Source: Carallia brachiata (Eukaryota; Streptophyta; Magnoliopsida; Malpighiales; Rhizophoraceae). From it: DNA of 64,000 nt. This document shows positions 50,396 to 60,662 of the stretch, piece after piece (the first letter of the stretch is position 1; every line of letters starts with the position of its first letter). The stretch is taken from the NCBI GenBank assembly GCA_021464245.1, contig JADCRB010000032.1, forward strand, positions 980,025 to 1,044,024, given 5' to 3'. A program made the translations under genes and the position numbers. The notes under the pieces are model-generated. The model had not been told where the DNA came from and ran no database searches. It saw only the letters and a program-made list of their open reading frames with translations.

Positions 50396-51287
50396 ATGGC
50401 CAGCGTTGAGGTAACTTAGTCATCATCCACCCTCTTCCAGCTGCTATGATCGATCATGCAGATCTTAGAATTTTCAGCATAGTTTTACACTTTACTTCAA
50501 AATATTTCTTGTATTTTTTTTTTTTTCTAAAACGAAGTCCATCTAGATCTAGCTCGATTAATGATCATCCTCAGATTTAAATGTTTATTAACATAGTTGA
50601 TCAGCCTGCATGCGGTTTTTGCAGTGTTGACGTGTTGCAGGGTTTCTGAGTCCACCTTTGTTACAAAAAGTCATTTCTACGTCGTTTTGTCATCAGATGA
50701 TTTCTAAACTTTGTTGCTTCATTCAGGATCAATTGTCTTCATTCGATCCGATTATCAAACTTAAAATATGAAACTATTATATATATATTTTTTTGAAGGT
50801 TCAAGCTGCTGCAACAGCATTGCCAGAGACCGAGACTCCTGAGACGAAAAAGACTGAAGAAACAGCACCCCAGGAGGCTGTACCAGCTGCTGCTGAGCCG
50901 GTAACAGAAAAGCCAGAGCAAACAGCCACCGAAGCCCCACCAGCCACAGAGGAACCTGCAGCTGCTACCACTGAACCGGAGGCTCCAGTTGAAACTGAAA
51001 CCAAGGAGGTTGTTGTGGTAGAAGATAAAGAAGCAAAGGTTGAGACTGAGGAGCCAACTGCACCAGCAGCAGAAGGGACTCCAGAGGTGAAGACTGTGCC
51101 TGAGCAGACAGAGGGAGAAACCGTCCCGGTGGTGGCCGTAGCAGATGAACCAGCCGCCACAGTTGAGGAGCCAGCCGCTTCAGTTGAGGAACCGGCCTCC
51201 AAAGCTGAGGAGCCAGCCGCAGCTGCAGAGGAGAAACCAGCAGAGGCAGCTAGCAAGGAAACCGAAGAGAAGACAAGCGAGGAATGA
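50396..51287 (+). CDS. Acidic Ala/Glu/Pro/Thr-rich intrinsically disordered protein (about 168 aa)
   Basis: Two exons. Exon 1 (50,396-50,410) encodes only five residues, MASVE. Exon 2 (50,799-51,287) encodes the rest, starting VQAAATALPETETPETK. The product is almost wholly Ala, Glu, Pro, Thr and Val with Lys, and has no Cys, Trp, Tyr or Phe after the start. Imperfect repeats of the type VEEPAASVEEPASKAEEPAA and TTEPEAPVETETKE run through it. There is no signal peptide or membrane segment, so it should be cytosolic and strongly acidic. I do not recognise a function; similar short acidic proteins with an MASVEV start occur in other dicots. A good TATA box lies upstream and AATAAA-like signals lie near 51,630. 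Confidence 0.8.
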
Positions 51288-52862
51288 ATCATAAGCCTGT
51301 TGAATTGATACTAAGGACGACGAGGTGGTGATGTTGTTGCTGGGTTTTTTTTTTTTTTTTTCTAGAGTTGAATTCAAAGTTGGCAAGTTTGGTTTTTGTT
51401 TTAATTTTCCACCTTGATTTATATTATATTATGGTTAATATAAAAGCAAGGATTCGTATGGGAATTCGGATTGCAGAAGATGAAGAGTCCGTGTTGATCA
51501 TTTGGGGATCCATATTAGTCATGATATGATGATGCATTTCTGCTGCATGGGTCATGTAATGTTGTTATGTCGATTCCCATATTGTCGATTTTGATATTGT
51601 GTGTTTATATGATTTCTAGATGTGTGAAAATAAATAAATAAAAACAACTCTTTTTTTTCTTTTTTTGTTTAATGTTGAATATAGTTTAAATGTCAGATCT
51701 CTCGCCCCTCAAATACCATTTTTTACCTTGCGACTCCATAAAACACCTTGGTCAAAATGATATGCTGGCAGACAATGGAAGCACAAGGCAATTCTTTTCC
51801 TATTATTAGGATTTACGTGGATGTGGTTGCCACGGATCGTGTGGGACTTGCAGCCAAACGAAATTTAAATTCATTGAGATGGGGCTTTATGATGAACTCT
51901 AATAGTAGTATCAAGGAGCAAAGCAGCCAACACGACCTTGGTAAAATACGATATTTTTTGCTGCAAAGAGCAAGAAGACACAGGAAAACACACAGGAAGT
52001 TCCATTACAGGTCACACGCTATGTCAAATACATAGGCCTTCTGCTCAGTATATATATGTGACGCAGAAAGATACTATCAATCAGACCTTGGGTGGACCCC
52101 CAGGTACAACGTGGGCTTTGGGCCTGTGGGTGAATTTGTTAGCCGAACTCTCAACCTTCTCAACTAAGCTCTACAATTGTGTGACCAGGGACTTTTTCTT
52201 GAGTGCAGTGCACTCTCTGTCGTGTATTCACACTTACTATCTCCCTTCCCTGTTAACACTGAATGCTAACCATTTAGATGTTCAAAAAAAACAAAAAACA
52301 TGAACCATTTCCCAGCCAATATGCATTTATCTATAAGAAGGATTGCATGTCGAGGTTCCAACGCATAAAAAGTACCAAGATTTTTGTCGAGATAAAATCC
52401 ACAGCGGAAGCCAAGTAAACTAGTCTGGAAGGGGGGAGGAGGAACGAAATGAATATCCAGTCTAGACAATATACATCCTGAAAGCGATATGTGATCTGGG
52501 AGCAAGAGGGGGCTTCTGGAATCCCAAGGCTCCCTAATTTTGAATCTTCGATCAATTGCAACATTAACAGGGTAGGTGAGGAGAGAGACATGGACGGCAA
52601 CAACAATTTTCCTAATTCCTATAGCTTTGGATGACACTGCACAATCTGTGTGTTTACTTACAAGTCATGAAAAGAAGCTGCTGGTGGTAACAATGAGGTC
52701 CTTGGATGCATAGAGATTTCCTTCATTTTTGCCTCCTCTGTTATTTAGGCTATACCTATAAAAGAACTTGACAAAGGAACAATGACATAACGTTCTTTAC
52801 GAAATAATCATAAATAACTACGATGTCTCTCTATAAAATTGTAATAAAACATTGTGATGATC
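51288..52862. other. 3' flanks of two convergent genes
   Basis: Between the acidic-protein gene (+) and the UPL5-like gene (-). A poly-T tract is present at 51,344-51,361. The reading frame at 52,266-52,637 (minus) has no recognisable domain and most likely lies in the 3' untranslated region or downstream flank of the UPL5-like gene. Confidence 0.45.
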
Positions 52863-55800
52863 CTATCTGCCAAAGCCGCAGCCAACATGTTCTTGAGTGA
52901 TGACTTGAAGACGATCTTTCATGATAGCCATGGAAGGATAAGGTGGGAAACAGCAATTGGAAAAAGCATGTCTGAGATGAAGGCAGGCGGCTATGTGGCT
53001 CCGCAGTACTGCAGATGTAAAGCCGAGAAGCCAAACCGCAGAAGCCCTCTGCTTGTAGACATTTTATTGAGGACCAAAAGAAGAGAAGAACCCTTCTCTG
53101 CTGCATTGTCATTGCCGCAACAATCTTTGAAAACAGATAAATAAATACAACAATAAGTAAACAACGAGTTTGGTAACAAACAAGCCATTTCCACTACAGT
53201 TGATTGATTGAAATTCGAAACCACAATAATCCAGATATGAAAAGAAGTTTTCTTTAGCAAACTATGAATTTATCTATGATGATATTGGATCCAACAACTA
53301 TGTCCAGGGAACTGATGCTTTTGTCACAGACTATGACTAGACTTAGGATGGATCAATGACTTAAAAAATTACTGTGGATAGGATGAGTCTGAGCCAACAA
53401 TCTTCCTCAAAATGATACTTGAGGCATGAAAGATTCCAATGTTGGAAAGGAATGACAAAAGAGATAATTTGATACATGAACTCAACAAAATCACCATCCT
53501 TCCTACTATCATTTGGGTTGGCTTTAATATCTCTGAATAAGCATATTAACAATCTGACATAAGAAAAACCCTAAAAATAGAGATCCATTCTATCTGAGAA
53601 TGCCTATAGCCAAGCAACCAAATGTGGAAGTTTTGGAAGAGGTTATCTTCAATAATAGTGCATAAAAAGTATAATATCCTCCCTTTAGCAAGTATAATAT
53701 TCTTAAATTTAGATCAGTTGCCACATTTGGTTGCTTGATTGTAGCACTCTCAGAGAGAATGGATCACACAACAGCCAGCTAGCTCCCAATAAAATGCAGA
53801 AATGTGAAGAAATAGGGGTGAAGAAAGCAAACACCTTCCAGAACCAGGATATCTGAGGATCAGCTTCTTCGAAACCTTTGTACTCAGTGTGTGCCTTCCA
53901 ATCATCAGCGCTAATAGAACTTTCACTTCCATGTAGCATCCAATCAAGATCTTTAAGCTCTAAACTTTCGAAAAAGAACTTATGCACCCTGAATTGCAAA
54001 GAATATCACCAAAACCACGTGAAAAATGAGATACCTGTTGAGATATAGATGTGACAAACCGATGTTCAATAAGAAGGTCAACATATTTTGCTCTATTCTC
54101 GCTATTTACAACAATGCCTTTCCCACCCGGGCAAAGTTCCACCACTCTCCTGGATCCTAACTCCTCAACTTCTCTAACAAAGGTGAGTCCTAAAGTGTCT
54201 GAATCAATAAACTCAGAGTCCATCTCCAGTATTTGCTTGCAGCTTCTATAAAAGCATGGATCTGCATCCTGTGTGTCTTCCAAGGAAATTCTCTTTCCAG
54301 CCAATTGCAAGAAAAACACACAATCAAGGACAATGCCCACTTGTACCCTATGCATTAATGCTAATGCAATCACTCGACCGGAGAAGGTAAAATAGTCAAG
54401 GGGCATGGGATCCACTTCAGATGCTGCACATAGAATAAACGACACCGATATTAGGAAGCTGTCTTATCATATGCCAAATATATACTAAGCACATATGCTA
54501 AAAGAAAACATGGAAACTGGTAAATTCGCTTATCACCAAATGAACGGCTAATTTCTTAGAAAGAATTCATCATAAGAGGTATTATTCAAAATGAAAAACT
54601 TAGAAAGATATGAAGGATCCCTTCCAGTCCCATAGATAACAAAGGACATGAAGGACTAGTTTAGATATGTTAATCCTTCAAATTGCTCAACAATAAACCT
54701 CGAAAAAGAGTACAGGTGAAAAAGTTTCACGTTGTTGCTACCTGATAGATTGCTCAAGATGAAATAACTAGGTGTACAAGAAATTCTAATAGAGTTTGCT
54801 TTAGTGATGTCTTTTTACTTGAATCACATATAACCCAAATGATGCCCAGCAAAAATCGGGTAAAGCTCCAAAATTCTGTGAGATCAAAATCGCGATGCCC
54901 TTCAAAATAATCTAATGTTTTAATTCTTGTCATGATATCTACAATATACAGTGTCTGACATGCATGTCCAATAATACGCGAACTACAACTGATCAAACAG
55001 AAAAAGAACACATAAACTATAAATATAAGGTGCTTTAAAATTGTATAGAACAACAATTGCATCCAATTGAGCCCATCACCCTTCACCATCACTTATAGTT
55101 CTCTCAAATGAATCTCTACAAGCAAAGCACTGCAAAATTTTTGTCAATTTCACACTCCTTATGGTCCAATCACCAAGAAAAATCAACAAAATATAAAATT
55201 ACAACTAAATTCAGTAAGAAGCCTACAGCCACATAAAGCCAGCTAATAATGTATCAAGAATTAACATCTCTAACAATTTAAAGATTATTACTCCAATAGT
55301 TATTTAAGAGCAAAATAATAAGATAAATGAATCCAAAAACACATTTGACTCAAATTTAGGTGCAAGAAATCCAAAGGTCTTAACATCATTGAGTAAAATC
55401 CACATAAAGAAGTAGAATGATCCCATTCTGATGTGCCAAAACGGAGTGCAACAAAAATTGGTGAAGGGTTGTAGCTGAAGGAGGCTGTATAAAGACACGT
55501 TGAGCATAATCTGAGATTGATAATGTAACCCAGCCAATGAGTTTTATTTCACCTGGCAAAGTCAAGCAAATTGACGTTCCACATCTTATGATTACAATCA
55601 TAATATAAAGACAAATAGTAAACATATGGCAGCAAAAACACATATCATTTGAGCTACAGCATGCAGCAAAAAGAAATAGATTCAGAACATAGTCGCCAAA
55701 AAATGAAGAAGAGCATGAATCAAAATAGAAATGGAAGGTTACCAGGATTAGGATAGAATCTTCTGCGATCGTTGGGACATGCCACAAAAAGGACATTTTG

Positions 55801-57615
55801 TGGATTGAAAATGGCTCGGGCAACCAAGGAAAACCATTCCCTCAGTACACCAGGTCCAGTAGCCACCTCGTTTTTATATTTCATGAGTATACGACTGTGC
55901 AATGCCTTTGGATCTGTGCGAAGTATGTACTCAAATGACTCTGCCAACAATTGTGAATGGTCAATGAGCATCTCATGAATCTCATTATTTTCTTTCATCT
56001 CAGGGGACATCATCAAGGTCAAATGCCTCCTGGAATCAAAGTCATTCACATCCTTGCTTTGAAGAAGCCATTGATGATCATCAGTTCTCTTTGCATATCC
56101 AACAATAAGTGCACAAAGGGACACCTTTCTGTTCCTCAAAACCATCCAAAATTTTTCTGTGGCACCGTTATAAAATTTGGAAATTTTATACAACTCCTTC
56201 AAAATGGCCAGATATTGAGACCAACCTGTATGCACAGACTCTTTTTCTCCATTTTGCTTCAAACTCAAGGAATCCTCTCAGTTTCAAAAGGCATCTATCC
56301 ATTTTCATCAACAGAAAATCAAATATGTCATGTAGCTTCTCAATCTCATCAGCATGCAACAGCTGCCTAAAATGCTCCTTCTTCAATGGCAAAGACACAG
56401 GCCTATAAAAGCCCAGTTGCCTCGTAATGGCAGTGCACAATGGGAGCAACAAGGCTGAGAAATCACGAACATCACCCATGGAAGGCCCCATACTTGTTTG
56501 GGAATCCATGCTTGCAGTCAATTCCCCAAACAAACAATCGGCTAACTCACAAACATATGGAAAAACATCCGGTATTGCAAGAAACTCCATCAAAAACTCC
56601 CTGCCAGCTCTTCTTGACAAGTTGTGCGATTCATCCACCGTATCATCAAAAAGTGATCCACACATACTCCAGAAATACAAGTACAAAGGGTCCTCACGGC
56701 CAACCTTTCTAAGCAACTTACAAAACTCTATAACTATAAGCACACATATATGCAAATTCTTAGGCCAAGTTCTCCTACAAGAATTCAAGAAATGCCTTAT
56801 TGAACAATCTGCACACGCTTTGTTACCGCTATCACTGGAAACGTAAAGCATCACCAGAGCAGCCGGGGCGGAGGAGGACAAGAAAACCTTAACATGTCCG
56901 GCCGGCTCCCCTTTCTTGTCCTTAGAGGCGGCGTCGAAGAAAGCATCGATCATATCTATTATCTGATTCGGGCTTTCGGATGGCTACGCCCGGGGGTTCC
57001 ACACAACCGGAAAACTAAAGGAAACCAGGTCGTCTGTTACTTGGCAAGCCTGCGGATGCGCATACCCCGACAAAGTGAAGCAAGGCGTCGTTTTGAATGC
57101 CGCACGCGGCCAGAGACTGCTCCCAGTGCAACTGTCTCCCCGTTATAAATTAGCCTCTGCTTCATCACTGGAATTCCGGTGGCCGCCTGAATCCGCTGGT
57201 GGATCGATTCCACGGTGTCGTCGCAATTCGCGTGGATTACAGTGTTGTTCCCTCTGGAATCATCCTAATAAAGAATTGAAGCTTCCGCGTCCACCGAGTG
57301 GGGCATGGCGGAGGAGGAATCGAGGAGGAGCAGGAAGAGGAGCCGGCGGAAGAAGAGGAGGAGGAGGAGGAAGCGGAGAACGACCACGACGGCGCCGACT
57401 TGGCATTGAGGGCATGAGAATTCCGCCGGTCATTGATGAAAACAAATTGGACTGATTCCCAACGTCCGATGGAGAACGGACAGTGGCAGAGAGAGCGAGA
57501 GCAAATCGTCCTCGCACATCCCGACGACCGAGGAAACTAACTCCGAAGAGAATTCGCCGTAATCGTTCACTTTCCGCTTGGACAACGCGGCGTGATCGCC
57601 GGCGGCGGGCCCCAA
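52863..57615 (-). CDS. UPL5: UPL5-type HECT E3 ubiquitin ligase, 3 exons, multiple frame breaks
   Basis: Transfers ubiquitin from E2 through a catalytic Cys to substrates. Arabidopsis UPL5 controls leaf senescence through WRKY53. Exons on the minus strand: about 57615-55743, 54423-53835 and 53124-52863. The frame from MGPAAGDHAALSKRK starts near 57,615. A Ser-rich stretch follows, then a ubiquitin-like domain (LQFFIRMIPEG, VESIHQRIQAATGIPVM, RLIYNGE, LHWEQSLAACGIQNDALLHF), a 250-residue helical middle, and the HECT domain (GPGVLREWFSLVARAIFNPQ, FTFSGRVIALALMHRVQVGI, RREVEELGSR-type segment, and LPSSQTCFFQ with the catalytic Cys). Frame breaks are seen near 57,251, near 57,135, at 56,970-57,050 (at least one, plus an in-frame stop), near 56,280, at 53,987-53,990, and in the C run at 52,945-52,947. 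As written no complete ligase is encoded. Decayed copy or local consensus error. Confidence 0.85.
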
Positions 57616-58745
57616 AGTAGCACTGATGTTGCTGTTGCAGTGATTGTAGTTGCGAGGAAGGACAACTGACGGTGGGAGATTGAAGCAGATACATCAGCGA
57701 GCGGAGGGAGGACCGCCGCCGCCTTACGGTGGAGGACGAAGGGAGCGTCGGCAGTTCAAGATTCTCCCTGTGTCTTTCGGCGGCTGTGACCGTCACATTT
57801 TACGCTGAGCTGAATTTTTATTGGGAAAATGAAATGATCTGGTGCAGTAGTTTACATACTAATTAATCTGTACCCACCATCGCTTCGCGCTGACAGACAA
57901 ATGTGAACCGTTGAATGCTTTGGATTTTATGGGCAGCACTTGTGCGTAGTTAAGACAGAATTATTTGTCCCGATATTTCGGTGTTTAATATTCAAGATTT
58001 TATAAAAACAGAAAAAATTATTTTATTTTAACTTCCGGCCTAACAAAAATATTTTAATAATTAAATATTAGGTTGAAATTTTGATATACTGTAATGTATA
58101 AATTCTGTTTATCCTTTTGTAATCATAACCTTATCATTTTTTCTTTTATTTGTGACCATTTTTCTTAATTTGCAAGTTAAAGAAAGCAAAAATAAAAAAA
58201 TTTAAATATTTTAGATAAAAAACAACTTTTTAAATTCATCTATTTATCTGAAAAAAGAAAAAAGAACCAAAAAGTTGCTTCTAAAATCTATGTTTCGAAA
58301 CTTAAAAATAAAAAATAATCATTATTTAAGAATTTTCTCTTTTGTTTTCTTGAAAAAAAAAATCTTTCAAATGCACTATTTTTTTTTTTCTCCAATCTAT
58401 TTCCCCGTAATCCTAAAATTCACAACTTTAGCGCATCTTCAAACTGCAAATTTAATGTTCGATTGATTGAATGAGGCGTGGAGGATTTATGAAATATTTG
58501 ATAAGCTCTAACCTATTTGCGGAAACAGCTTAATTGATTGCTTAATGGCACATGGATCATTAAAAGAAAGTTTTGGACTTTAATTTATAAAGGTTTATCA
58601 TTGTTGGGGTGATGACAAGGAAGAAATTGTGCATTGTCAAATGAAAAAACCTCTCATAAAAAAAAAAAAATACATAAAATATTAATTTAATTATATTTTA
58701 TTAGTAAAGAATTGTATTCGTTCACTGTGATATTGGTGAACTGGT
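57616..58745. other. Upstream region of the UPL5-like gene and AT-rich DNA
   Basis: 57,616-57,800 is GC-rich and may be 5' untranslated region; a reading frame of 178 codons there has no known domain and overlaps the ligase in another frame. 57,830-58,745 is AT-rich with no gene. Confidence 0.45.
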
Positions 58746-59272
58746 GTGACTGAATCATATAGGTACCAAACTTTTCTCCTAGAACAGTCAGAAGGGAAAA
58801 AAAGAGAGCCAATGCAAGTATCAAAAAAGTTATAAAAAAAAACATATTAATTGTTGTGATTTAGTGGTAAGTATTGAATGTTACCAAGTTAAAAATTTTT
58901 TATTTGAAAGCTGCTAAAGCGTTTAGTGGGGTTAAACATACTCATCATCTTTATAACACTATATTAATATTGTAATCATTCAAACAGTTCAGTAATTATC
59001 CAAACAGTTCAGAAGTTACCGTGACTGAATCATATAGGTACTAAACTTTTCTCCTAAAACAGTCGAAGGGAGAAAAAGAGAGCCAATGCAAGTATCAAAA
59101 AAGCACCAAAAAAAAACTACCAATCGTTGTAATTTAGTAGTAAGTATTAAACGTTATCAAGTTAAAAGTTTTTAATTCGAAAGCTGCTAAGGCGTTTAGT
59201 GGGGTTAAACATATTCATCCTCTTTGTAATACTATGTTATACTATAATCATCCAAACAGTTCAAAAATTACC
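58746..59272. repeat. Tandem duplication of a 250-275-bp unit
   Basis: Unit 1 (58,746-59,020) and unit 2 (59,021-59,272) both start GTGACTGAATCATATAGGTA and share GAGAGCCAATGCAAGTATCA, AAAGCTGCTAA and GTTTAGTGGGGTTAAACATA. A third, short match (GAGGGCCGATGCCAGCATCA) lies at 59,360. Each unit holds a TTTAGTGGTAAG block and a TTCGAAAG block 45-50 bases apart, loosely resembling tRNA-type A and B boxes. A SINE origin is possible but unproven. Confidence 0.8.
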
Positions 59273-60187
59273 GTAAGAGTAGAAATAATACTCTATGGCG
59301 GAATTGTGGGGCACCACCGCTATCTTCCCAATTTATTGATTAAAAAAAATTAAAAAAAAGAGGGCCGATGCCAGCATCAAAAAAGCTCAAAAAATTAGAA
59401 AAGGTGATGGTCCAATTGGTGGAGCCCGTCGGGCCATGTGGACCAGGATGGCAACGGCCCGTTATCCTTCCACTGCAGGGAGCGGGAGGTTTTCGTCTCT
59501 CTGTGATGCCAGCCTCACGCGGTGCCCTCGCCTTTAGGAGCCTAGTCAGTCAGATCTTCACTTGGGTGACAAGGTTCAACTGGCCACTTGGAATGGGCGG
59601 GCCAGACAATAGCCACACCAAGCCCAGCCTTCTGGACTGGACCAATGTCCCATCACCTTAATGCCTCCACTCGGATGACAAGCCCACGTTGCTGGGCTCG
59701 GCACTGTGCAGGACGATTCCTTAACTATAAAGAACGTGGTATATATTATCTTTGTCGTTATGGGACTTGTGCACCAAACACAGGGTACCACGAAAAATTG
59801 CACAAACTAGCGAACCCGAAGATGGAGATTGCACAAACATGGTATACATTCCCTTTGTCAGAACTTCATTTCCAACCAAAATGGAAATGAAAAAGAGAGG
59901 AGTTCGATGCAATTTTGAAGGAAGCGAACTGTAGAACTACAGCGCCTATAGTGGATTTCTGCAGCATTCTTTCTTTATGGAAGGAGGCTACCAAGGGGTT
60001 GGTCAATGTGAGGTAGAATTTATAAAGGTCTTTTCATCCAAAATTCCCACAACTTGCCAAATGCTGGAGTTTTACCTAGCTAGACGCGGCTGTTTTGCCT
60101 GTACCAGAGACTGGTGGTCAAGGTTTTTATTACTTCCTTTTTTATCTAGGAATGAGAAAACAAAAATGCCACATACAATTCACTGTT
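59273..60187. other. GC-rich island of uncertain origin
   Basis: 59,395-59,740 is markedly richer in G and C than its surroundings and reads open in several frames (59,368-59,661 and 59,588-59,890 on plus). No domain is recognised. It may be a fragment of an uncharacterised repeat or of a transposon body adjoining the tandem duplication. Confidence 0.35.
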
Positions 60188-60662
60188 GTCAGAATTGAAC
60201 CAAACCAGTCGGTCGGATCGGTTGAACCGGGGATCGGCCGGTAGTCCAAGCTGATCGGCCGGTAAATTTCGAAGGGTGACTCGGATCAGTCAAAACTGAA
60301 AAAAATCGGTCAAGAACCGGTCAAAATCGGTGAAAATCGGACCAGTCCAATAAAATTAAAAAATTCATAAATTACAATTTGACCTCAAATATTATTTAAA
60401 TTATAATTTAAGCATTAACTTTATTTTAAAAGTTCAATTTAGTCCTAAATCTATTAAAAATTTCAATTTCATCCTTAAAATTAAAAAAATTAATATTTAA
60501 TCACTATTTATAAATATTATTTTTATAATTACTTTTATACATATATATATATATATATATTGTTAAATATCAGTTCAAATACCGGTTCGACAGTTCAACT
60601 GGTAGAATATTAACCCACTAATATTTTCGATTCGACGACCAGTTTGGTTCTGACAAATTTGC
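60188..60662 (+). repeat. CCGGTT-rich dispersed repeat, copy C (475 bp)
   Basis: Starts GTCAGAATTGAACCAAACC and ends GGTTTGGTTCTGAC-like, so the ends are short inverted repeats. The core aligns with copy A in the same orientation but is shorter, with a (TA)n run at about 60,541-60,560 in place of part of it. No clear target duplication. No coding capacity. Confidence 0.72.

Noticed and set aside
50801..51292. 163-codon minus-strand frame rich in Ser, Ala and Gly
   Set aside because: Mirror of the repetitive acidic protein. The plus strand has the TATA box, the ATG and the matching splice sites.
51748..52303. Overlapping plus-strand reading frames of 95 and 121 codons
   Set aside because: No domain, no plausible promoter or splice structure, and the frames overlap in different phases downstream of the acidic-protein gene.
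57260..57796. 178-codon minus-strand frame rich in Arg, Ser and Pro
   Set aside because: It is an out-of-frame reading of the Ser-rich part of the UPL5-like exon 1 and its leader. The ubiquitin-like domain lies in the other frames.
59368..59890. Overlapping open frames in the GC-rich island
   Set aside because: No recognisable domain or start context, and frames are open mainly because the stretch is GC-rich. Kept as an uncertain region, not a gene.
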